Source of the DNA: JAZNOQ01 sp045589215
GTDB lineage: Bacteria; Bacillota; Clostridia; Oscillospirales; CAG-272
DNA length: 14,329 nt
Assembly (NCBI GenBank): GCA_045589215.1
Contig: JAZNOQ010000042.1
Location: 1-14,329 of the forward strand
Reading direction: 5' to 3'
Positions 1 to 5,122 of the stretch are shown piece after piece. The notes under the pieces were generated by a model. The model was not told the DNA's origin and searched no databases. It saw nothing but the letters and a program-made list of their open reading frames with translations. Each line of letters begins with the position of its first letter. Within the stretch, counting starts at the first letter, position 1. The position numbers and the translations under genes are program-made.

Positions 1-69
1 ACCTTATTCGATATCGCTCACGTTTTGGATGTTCCCGTATATAAATTTCTTATGTTTGACGAAACGTAA
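1..69 (+). CDS. C-terminal tail of a probable XRE-family HTH regulator (5' end outside window)
   Basis: Frame 1 is open from the first base to a TAA at 67-69 and reads LFDIAHVLDVPVYKFLMFDE near its end. The pattern of a short hydrophobic helix, then LDV, then a few residues ending in an acidic F-D-E is typical of the last helix and tail of Cro/CI (XRE) repressors. Only 22 residues are visible, so the family call is an inference from tail resemblance. If correct, it would be an element-borne regulator upstream of the amidoligase operon. A hairpin with a T-run follows about 50 bp later, consistent with the end of its transcript. Confidence 0.5.
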   Translation, partial: TLFDIAHVLDVPVYKFLMFDET

Positions 70-118
70 AAATCGTACTCAGAAAATCCTTGAATTATAT
101 ATTATTTCTATGATATTA

Positions 119-156
119 ACCTGTGGCTACGGTCACAGGTATTTTTTATTTTTGGA
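119..156 (+). terminator. Hairpin plus T-run ahead of the amidoligase gene
   Basis: ACCTGTG (119-125) pairs with CACAGGT (134-140) around an 8-base loop, and the run ATTTTTTATTTTT follows. This fits a short rho-independent terminator for the upstream regulator. Because it ends about 8 bases before the amidoligase start, it could instead act as an attenuator for the next operon. I see no convincing promoter between it and the start at 164. Confidence 0.6.
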
Positions 157-163
157 GGATTTT

Positions 164-1258
164 ATGAAAGAAAACATTTGCGCCATCTGCAACCGACCGT
201 TTGCAGAACACGAACTGACCGAATTTGACGACCATTTGTTTTGTAAGAGTTGTCTCGCAGAACAGACCGTCCTTTGTCACGAATGCGGTGATCGAATCTA
301 CCGTAGTCAGAATGAAGGAACAAGCGACATCCCTCTTTGTCAGGACTGCCATGACGATCATTACACTTATTGCGAGCGTTGCGGTAGAATGATTCACAAC
401 GATGCCGCACACTACATCGACGACAGCGACTATCCCTATTGTCGCTCGTGTTATGAGATCGAATGCGACCGCAACATCAAAGAATACAACTACAAGCCCG
501 ATCCCATTTTCTATGGCGAAGGAAACAGATTTTTCGGCGTTGAATTGGAGATCGACGAAGGCGGTGAGGACGATTCATCTGCCGAGGACGTGATGTACGT
601 CGGCAACCGCTCAGACGAGCATATTTACTGTAAGCACGACGGTTCTCTCCACGATGGATTTGAGATCGTCACCCATCCTATGACATTGGATTATCATTTG
701 AATACCATGCCGTGGAAGGATATTACCGACAAGGTGCGTAAGCTCGGTTACACGTCACATCAAGCCGAGACGTGTGGCTTACATATCCACGTCAACCGTT
801 CGAGCTTCGGAGAAGATGCGGAAGCACAGGACGCGGCGATCGGGCGCATCTTGTATTTTGTGGAGCGCAATTGGAACGAGTTGCTTATCTTCTCCCGCAG
901 AACGCAGGAGCAGCTTAACAGTTGGGCTCGTCGCTACGGGTACAAGGATCAGCCCAAGGAAATGCTTGAACACGCGAAGAAAGGTTATGACGGCAGATAT
1001 ACCTGTGTCAACCTTACAAACTATGCCACTATCGAATTTCGCATCTTTAGAGGCACATTAAAGCTCAATACGATACTTGCCACCTTGCAGTTGGTCAACC
1101 ACATCTGCGAGGTGGCTGTTTCTTTGTCAGACGATGAAGTGCGTCACCTCTCTTGGAGTCGCTTTGTCGATCTGATCACAGAGCCGGAGCTGATACAGTA
1201 TCTCAAAGAACGCCGCATTTATATCAACGAATCAATAGAAACGGAGGAAGAAATATAA
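164..1258 (+). CDS. Zinc-ribbon amidoligase (Amidoligase_2, COOH-NH2 ligase family)
   Basis: The 364-residue product begins at ATG 164 after TTTGGAGGA. The frame is open further upstream, but that part reads through the hairpin and has no ribosome site. Residues 6-96 hold three CxxC...CxxC modules (C6/C9-C27/C30, C38/C41-C59/C62, C70/C73-C93/C96), a run of zinc ribbons or LIM-like knuckles. The catalytic region follows: GVELEID (125-131), HDGSL plus EIVTHPM (158-173), CGLHIHVN (204-211), RYTCVNL (278-284) and TIEFRIFRGTL (289-299). These are the metal/ATP-binding signatures of the glutamine-synthetase-like amidoligases, which form amide bonds between carboxylates and amines. Known: comparative-genomics work places this family in phages and mobile elements next to class II amidotransferases, as here. 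The stop overlaps the next start by one base, implying coupled translation. The substrate is unknown; peptide, cell-wall or protein tagging are possibilities. Confidence 0.88.
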   Translation: MKENICAICNRPFAEHELTEFDDHLFCKSCLAEQTVLCHECGDRIYRSQNEGTSDIPLCQDCHDDHYTYCERCGRMIHNDAAHYIDDSDYPYCRSCYEIECDRNIKEYNYKPDPIFYGEGNRFFGVELEIDEGGEDDSSAEDVMYVGNRSDEHIYCKHDGSLHDGFEIVTHPMTLDYHLNTMPWKDITDKVRKLGYTSHQAETCGLHIHVNRSSFGEDAEAQDAAIGRILYFVERNWNELLIFSRRTQEQLNSWARRYGYKDQPKEMLEHAKKGYDGRYTCVNLTNYATIEFRIFRGTLKLNTILATLQLVNHICEVAVSLSDDEVRHLSWSRFVDLITEPELIQYLKERRIYINESIETEEEI

Positions 1259-2196
1259 TGTGCTGTCTGTTTGGAATCTTGGATTACGGAAACACCTTGA
1301 CCGTCCGACAGCGGACGAAGGTATTGTCCGTCCTTGCCGCATCCTGCGAGGTCAGAGGTACGGATGCAACAGGAATCGCCTATAATACCGATTCTCACTT
1401 GACCATCTACAAACGCCCGAAAGCCGCTCACAAGATGTGGTTTCGTCTGCCTATGGATGCCAACGTCATTATGGGACATACCCGTATGACTACACAGGGC
1501 AACGAGAAATTCAATCAGAATAATCACCCCTTTTACGGAAAGGTTGGTAATACCCCTTTTGCACTTGCGCATAACGGAATGCTGATGAATGACGACGAAC
1601 TACAAAAGAAATACCATCTGCCTAAGACCAACATTGAAACCGATTCCTACGTGACGGTTCAGCTATTGGAAAAGCAAACGGATCTGTCATTTGAAAGTAT
1701 GGCAAAGGTTGCGGAGGAATTGGAAGGCTCGTTCACCTTGTCAATGCTCGACAACGCAAACAACGTCTATTTCGTCAAGGGCAACAATCCGCTCTGCCTT
1801 TATTATTGGCGTGAACGGAATTTGTATATCTATGCTTCGACCGAAGAAATCTTGAAATCCGCGCTTGCTCGCATTCCTTATAATTTTGGCATTGCGGAAA
1901 GCATTGAGATCAACGAGGGCGATATGATGAAGATATCCCCAAGCGGAGCACGGGAGGTGTCGCAGTTCTCTTTACAGAATCTTTACGCCTACGGATATTA
2001 TGGATATCCGTATAGGTGCTACCTTGACGAATGGGATGATATTGAGCCAAAGGAAACAGGGCGCTCATACAAGGACATTCTGAAATCTATGGCGCACACC
2101 TTCGGATACACAGCTGAGGACGTGGATACTCTGCTTGCGGAAGGATTCACATTGCAGGACATTGAGGACTTTTTCTATGAGGGAGTCTACTGTTAG
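1258..2196 (+). CDS. Class II glutamine amidotransferase-like protein (Ntn hydrolase)
   Basis: 312 residues. The start ATG at 1258 overlaps the amidoligase TAA, and GGAGG at 1243-1247 sets the start. The sequence opens MCCLFGI, so Cys2 would become the N-terminal nucleophile after Met removal, as in PurF, GlmS and AsnB. Other family marks are RGTDATG (33-39), GHTR (73-76), AHNG (104-107) and TDSY. There is no phosphoribosyl-, sugar-isomerase- or Asn-synthetase domain: the amidotransferase fold ends near residue 230, and an acidic, Tyr-rich tail of about 80 residues follows. Known: stand-alone domains of this kind accompany amidoligases on mobile elements and are proposed to supply ammonia or to cleave isopeptide/amide bonds. 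Inferred: the two proteins act on the same product, as maker and remover or as ligase and ammonia donor. Which one holds cannot be told from sequence. Confidence 0.85.
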   Translation: MCCLFGILDYGNTLTVRQRTKVLSVLAASCEVRGTDATGIAYNTDSHLTIYKRPKAAHKMWFRLPMDANVIMGHTRMTTQGNEKFNQNNHPFYGKVGNTPFALAHNGMLMNDDELQKKYHLPKTNIETDSYVTVQLLEKQTDLSFESMAKVAEELEGSFTLSMLDNANNVYFVKGNNPLCLYYWRERNLYIYASTEEILKSALARIPYNFGIAESIEINEGDMMKISPSGAREVSQFSLQNLYAYGYYGYPYRCYLDEWDDIEPKETGRSYKDILKSMAHTFGYTAEDVDTLLAEGFTLQDIEDFFYEGVYC

Positions 2197-2201
2197 GGTA
2201 C

Positions 2202-2290
2202 ACCCTATTGGGAGAATCACAAAGTATGCCAATAGAGTCGGTTTTACCATTTTGGAATATGCCATTTGTAAGACCAACCCTATTGAGAAT
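2202..2290. repeat. Imperfect palindrome with three CTATTG boxes, upstream of the serine recombinase
   Basis: Arms at 2230-2247 and 2268-2285 match as an 18-bp inverted repeat with three mismatches around a 20-bp centre. An extra copy of the box lies to the left, so CCCTATTG occurs at 2203-2210 and 2278-2285 in direct orientation, with CCAATAG at 2229-2235 inverted. The position between two genes and beside a serine recombinase gene suggests protein-binding subsites, for example a res-like site. This is inference; no crossover dinucleotide can be assigned. Confidence 0.5.
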
Positions 2291-2305
2291 TTGAATTTTT
2301 GAGCG

Positions 2306-2409
2306 TTGCAGTCGTTGGATGATTTTGCTTTCCGCCGAGGCGTAATATTTCTGTTCACGCGCCGTGTGAACAGAAATTGCGGAAAGCGAAATCAGACGAC
2401 GATCTGCAA
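2306..2409. repeat. About 104-nt long imperfect hairpin (possible structured RNA, oriT/res-like site or folded DNA)
   Basis: Three nested stems are visible. Inner: 2347-2360 with 2364-2377, 14 bp with one G-T and a GCC loop. Middle: 2320-2335 with 2379-2394, 16 bp with one G-T. Outer: 2306-2317 with 2397-2409, about 12 bp with one bulge and one wobble. Between middle and outer stems, GA (2318-2319) faces GA (2395-2396), the tandem sheared G-A arrangement seen in structured RNAs. Between inner and middle stems an 11-base loop (2336-2346) faces a single T. The hairpin ends about 20 bases before the serine recombinase ribosome site. It has no T-run on either side, so it does not look like an ordinary terminator. 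Confidence 0.75.
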
Positions 2410-2441
2410 TAGCGAAAAAATCATTATGAAAGGAAAGGATT

Positions 2442-2990
2442 ATGAAAATCGGATATATACGAATCAGCACCACGGATCAAAATACCGCTCGGCAGGAGGT
2501 ACTGATGAAAGAGCTTGGCGTGGAACAGGTCTATATTGACCGTATGAGCGGCAAGAACACCGACCGCCCAGAATTAAAGCGGATGATGAATTTTGTGCGC
2601 GAGGGTGACGAGGTAATTGTGGAATCCATAAGCCGCTTTGCAAGGAATACCCGTGACCTTTTGGATCTCGTTGAGCAGCTTACGGCAAAAGGCGTTGAGT
2701 TCATATCTAAAAAGGAAGCTATTGACACGACAACGCCCTCTGGCAAATTTATGCTTACCGTCTTTGGCGCGGTTGCCGAACTTGAACGTGAATACACGTT
2801 GCAGAGGCAAAAGGAAGGTATTGCGATCGCAAAGGAAAACGGCATTTACAAGGGACGAAAGCCAATTGAGCGTGATAACTTCGCTTCAGTCGTTTCTCTT
2901 TGGAAACAAGAAAAAATCACGGCTGTGGAGGCAATGAAGCGGCTGAATATGAAACCGAGTACATTTTACAGAAAGGTAAAATCATTATGA
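2442..2990 (+). CDS. Serine recombinase (resolvase/invertase family, small)
   Basis: The 182-residue protein has the standard catalytic N-terminal domain: YIRIS with nucleophile Ser9 and Arg7, DRPEL around Arg42, and SISRFAR with Arg65 and Arg68. FGAVAELERE begins the long E-helix. The C-terminal 35 residues form a helix-turn-helix ending KPSTFYRKVK. Length and order fit the Tn3/gamma-delta resolvase and Hin/Gin invertase group rather than large serine integrases. AGGAAAGG at 2431-2438 precedes ATG 2442. The 245-bp non-coding region just upstream, rich in palindromes, is where such enzymes usually have their sites. Likely roles are dimer resolution or DNA inversion for the element; no flanking invertible segment was found. 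The 3' end overlaps the DUF3846 start as ATGA. Confidence 0.93.
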   Translation: MKIGYIRISTTDQNTARQEVLMKELGVEQVYIDRMSGKNTDRPELKRMMNFVREGDEVIVESISRFARNTRDLLDLVEQLTAKGVEFISKKEAIDTTTPSGKFMLTVFGAVAELEREYTLQRQKEGIAIAKENGIYKGRKPIERDNFASVVSLWKQEKITAVEAMKRLNMKPSTFYRKVKSL

Positions 2991-3331
2991 GAGTAATTAT
3001 TGTTGAACCATACAAAGAGCCATACGAAAAAGAAATCAACGGAAAGCTGAAAACCTTGCAAGGCTTCGTGGGCGGCTTGATACAAGTGCTATATCCATTT
3101 GAGGACGAGCATATTGCCCTCATTTGCAACGAAGAAGGAAAGCTGCTCGGATTACCGCTTAACCGCGCTCTGCGTAATAAGCGCGGCGAGATATATGACA
3201 TTGTAAGCGGTACGTTTCTGATCTGCTCCGCACCGCCTACAAGTTCAAGCTTTGAAAGTCTGTCGGAAGAACAGATACAGAAATACATTAAGAAATTTAA
3301 AAACATAGAAATTTATATTCGGAGGAAATGA
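2987..3331 (+). CDS. DUF3846 family protein
   Basis: 114 residues starting at ATG 2987, which overlaps the recombinase stop (ATGA). AGAAAGG at 2970-2976 is a moderate ribosome site, and the overlap suggests translational coupling. The first 90 residues match the pattern I know for DUF3846: an IIVEPYKEPYEKEI start, LQGFVGGLIQVLYPFEDEHIALICNEEGK, GLPLNRALRNKRGEIYDIVSGTFLIC, then a polar tail with LSEEQIQKYIKKFKN. This family is widespread in Clostridia conjugative elements and phages and has no established biochemical role. Its position beside the recombinase is the kind of context it often has. An upstream in-frame extension exists but has no ribosome site. Confidence 0.85.
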   Translation: MRVIIVEPYKEPYEKEINGKLKTLQGFVGGLIQVLYPFEDEHIALICNEEGKLLGLPLNRALRNKRGEIYDIVSGTFLICSAPPTSSSFESLSEEQIQKYIKKFKNIEIYIRRK

Positions 3332-3333
3332 TT

Positions 3334-3432
3334 ATGCATTGGACATTACTTGGATTTGTAGTCACCTTGGCAGTACTCTGTGTGATGGAATTCTGCGGCT
3401 CACGCCGCAGAAAGAAAGGGTGCTGCTGTTGA
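3334..3432 (+). CDS. Micro-protein, single membrane helix with basic tail and terminal CCC
   Basis: A 32-residue frame (start MHWTLLGFVVTLAVLCVMEF, end RRRKKGCCC) has a strong ribosome site GGAGG (3321-3325) eight bases before ATG 3334. An in-frame ATG at 3328 is too close to that site. Residues 4-18 form one hydrophobic helix, the next part is basic, and the end is three cysteines. The layout predicts an N-out, C-in membrane peptide. It begins two bases after the DUF3846 stop, so it belongs to the same transcript. I do not recognise a family. The terminal cysteines could bind metal, be lipidated, or mediate oligomerisation; none of this is demonstrated. Confidence 0.6.
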   Translation: MHWTLLGFVVTLAVLCVMEFCGSRRRKKGCCC

Positions 3433-3476
3433 GAGACTACCGCACCAATACCGCCTCGTGTTTTGGCGACCACAAA

Positions 3477-3504
3477 AACGGGAAAGCGTGACCGCTTTCC
3501 CGTT
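3477..3504. terminator. Strong hairpin between the two micro-protein genes
   Basis: AACGGGAAAGCG (3477-3488) pairs perfectly with CGCTTTCCCGTT (3493-3504) around TGAC. On the plus strand no T-run follows, whereas on the minus strand the stem is followed by TTTTTG. It may be an intrinsic terminator of low efficiency, or an RNA-stabilising hairpin that separates the upstream operon from the 3550 gene. Confidence 0.55.
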
Positions 3505-3549
3505 AGATAAACAAAAAATAAAATTTAATTTTTGAAAGGAGACAAAACT

Positions 3550-3675
3550 ATGCCTATTATTTTCGCAGTTGTCGGAACACCTCTCGCATCCTTTGCCGAG
3601 GGCGCGATCCTCGCCGCCTCCGTGTACCTTGTAAGCAGAGGCGCGAAAAATCCGTTGAAGAATAAGAAGAAGTAA
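3550..3675 (+). CDS. Small hydrophobic protein, 41 residues
   Basis: ATG 3550 is preceded by AAAGGAGA (3534-3541) with eight bases of spacing, a very good ribosome site. The product starts MPIIFAVVGTPLASFAEGAI, goes on through a hydrophobic stretch to about residue 28, and ends in a lysine-rich tail (GAKNPLKNKKK). One membrane helix spanning about residues 4-28 with a cytoplasmic basic end is the simplest reading; a broken helix through the G-T-P is possible. It resembles the other micro-protein at 3334 in layout but not in sequence. Codon use (GCC, CTC, CGC) matches the left part of the element rather than the A+T-rich block that follows. No family recognised. Confidence 0.6.
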   Translation: MPIIFAVVGTPLASFAEGAILAASVYLVSRGAKNPLKNKKK

Positions 3676-3680
3676 ACTTC

Positions 3681-3802
3681 TGTTCCGATGTTCCTGTTCC
3701 TTACAATAAACCTCTTTTATTCTATGCGAAAATGTGATATAATATAGATACTAAAAAATAAGTAACATAAAAGTTTAGTTCTTGGAACGGGAACGTTGGA
3801 AC
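3681..3802. repeat. Mirrored triple GTTCC / GGAAC boxes around a promoter
   Basis: GTTCC stands at 3682, 3690 and 3696 (spacings 8 and 6). GGAAC stands at 3784, 3790 and 3798 (spacings 6 and 8), an exact mirror. The two roughly 20-bp clusters match as inverted repeats at about 16 of 20 positions. They flank 83 bp that contain the extended -10 promoter of the 3814 gene; the right cluster lies in its 5' leader up to the ribosome site. The layout suggests operators for a repressor that loops the promoter. Confidence 0.6.
3735..3743 (+). promoter_or_regulatory. Extended -10 promoter of the 384-residue orphan gene
   Basis: TGATATAAT gives a full extended -10 (TGnTATAAT). No good -35 is present 16-18 bp upstream, as is usual for extended -10 promoters. 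Transcription would start near 3750, giving a leader of about 60 bases that includes the GGAAC boxes. Confidence 0.6.
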
Positions 3803-3813
3803 GGAGAGAATAT

Positions 3814-4968
3814 ATGGATTTTATACAGCAATTCGATCAATTAAAGGAAAACATATATACCGATGCGTACAAATTATCTGCATTTGAAATTAGTCAAAAA
3901 GAGTTAGACACATTGGTTAGCGAATTGGTAGCGTATTTATTGGTATTGAGTTATTCTAAATGCCATACAACAAATATAAATCGATATGATATTGAATATA
4001 GTATGCATATTGAAACAGATCCTTTTTTTTCAAGCCAAGAAAACATCGAGTCCTTTGACGACTCTGGACTCAGAGATCGTATGCGAACAGCAGAAAAATT
4101 TTTAAGGGAGGGTCAAGAATACAACTATAAAATTCTTCGTGATCAAGGAATACGAACCCCCTCACCCCAACAAATACAACACATCAGGCAAGGACGTTTT
4201 TATGACAAAGCAAATCTGCTAATGATAGATCATGTCTTCCTACACCCGCTGTGTAAAACAAAAGAAAAAGGAGTTGCCATCACAAAACAATCATATTCAT
4301 TGTTTGAACTTTTTATGCATAAAAAGCTTAAAGAATCAAAAAAGGTTTCGGTGCGAAAAATAATCAGCGCATATAATGATTATGATTTATTATATGAAAA
4401 AGCACAATCAATTACCGATTATAAAACATATATCGATTATTGGATACTTCTATACCGCACAGAAGTAAGAATGCATTATACCCTAATCAATCAAATTGCT
4501 GATTATATGATTCAGCACAACTTAACAGAAATCCCCAAAGCAACTGATATAGCTGATCTTCTATGGAATCCTATAGCATTAGGAGGCTTTTTTACTGAAT
4601 CATATTCTGTTTTAAGATACGATGAATATATACCAATTCTTTTCGATCCATCCAAATACAACGATGCCTATTATTATTCACAAGAAACACGATTTTATAA
4701 ACATAGTATCTTTTGCAACTACTTAGAATTCTGCGAAAAGTTATTTAAACCAATCTTTTCCTCCAATTCTAAAGAAGCAAAAGAAGCATATCGAGCAATA
4801 TATAAATTTTGTCATGATGAATATCCAATAATTGAATCACATATTCCAATAAACATAAAAAACAATTCTATACAAGGTAATCTCCACAAAAAAATAAAAC
4901 TAATAAGGAAAATTGTTCCTATTGTTTTGCCAATTGAGGAATACCAAAAAATATATCAAGGCAAATAA
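3814..4968 (+). CDS. Unrecognised 384-residue protein, A+T-rich cargo gene
   Basis: ATG 3814 follows GGAGAG at 3803-3808; the frame is open back to a TTG at 3796, but that lies before the ribosome site. The protein begins MDFIQQFDQLKENIY and is mostly helical-looking, rich in Tyr, Ile, Lys and aromatic pairs, soluble, with no signal peptide or clear membrane segment. The C-terminal 40 residues are basic (KKIKLIRK). I find no recognisable catalytic motif: no Walker A, no HNH, no PD-(D/E)XK that I would defend. Base composition is much more A+T-rich than the genes before it and codon use differs (ATA, AAA and TTA common), which points to a separate origin. It is a single-gene transcription unit with its own promoter and a near-perfect terminator, a layout typical of cargo such as defence or regulatory genes. 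Function unknown. Confidence 0.85.
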   Translation: MDFIQQFDQLKENIYTDAYKLSAFEISQKELDTLVSELVAYLLVLSYSKCHTTNINRYDIEYSMHIETDPFFSSQENIESFDDSGLRDRMRTAEKFLREGQEYNYKILRDQGIRTPSPQQIQHIRQGRFYDKANLLMIDHVFLHPLCKTKEKGVAITKQSYSLFELFMHKKLKESKKVSVRKIISAYNDYDLLYEKAQSITDYKTYIDYWILLYRTEVRMHYTLINQIADYMIQHNLTEIPKATDIADLLWNPIALGGFFTESYSVLRYDEYIPILFDPSKYNDAYYYSQETRFYKHSIFCNYLEFCEKLFKPIFSSNSKEAKEAYRAIYKFCHDEYPIIESHIPINIKNNSIQGNLHKKIKLIRKIVPIVLPIEEYQKIYQGK

Positions 4969-4992
4969 ATACATCTGTTTGTCAATGAACAA

Positions 4993-5037
4993 AATAGCCA
5001 AAAAGAAAAGGTTCTTTTTGGCTATTATTTTTGTTTT
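4993..5037 (+). terminator. Rho-independent terminator after the orphan gene
   Basis: AATAGCCAAAAAGAA (4993-5007) pairs perfectly over 15 bp with 5012-5026 around AAGG, followed by ATTTTTGTTTT. It insulates the orphan gene from the helicase operon. On the minus strand the A-run upstream is weaker. Confidence 0.9.
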
Positions 5038-5085
5038 ATCCCTTCGTTTATCCCATAATACGCGAGACGGAGTGCCCTTTTTTTG

Positions 5086-5094
5086 TGTTATAAT
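5086..5094 (+). promoter_or_regulatory. Extended -10 promoter of the helicase-xis-int operon
   Basis: TGTTATAAT is a full extended -10, placed between the terminator of the previous gene and the helicase ribosome site AAGGAGG (5109-5115). No consensus -35 is evident. The start would be near 5101, giving a leader of only about 20 bases. Confidence 0.6.
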
Positions 5095-5122
5095 ATCCCC
5101 ACAATAAAAAGGAGGTAGAAAA

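Noticed and set aside
29..163. Upstream extension of the amidoligase frame
   Set aside because: It crosses the hairpin and T-run and has no ribosome site, while ATG 164 has a strong GGAGG.
3681..3802. GTTCC/GGAAC clusters as terminal inverted repeats of an insertion sequence
   Set aside because: The 83 bp between them hold only a promoter and no transposase, no target duplication is visible, and no further cluster copy occurs after the orphan gene. An operator reading fits better.
4913..5107. Small plus-strand frame and minus-strand frame 4900-5157 around the orphan gene terminator
   Set aside because: Both read through the terminator stem and the helicase promoter and lack ribosome sites.
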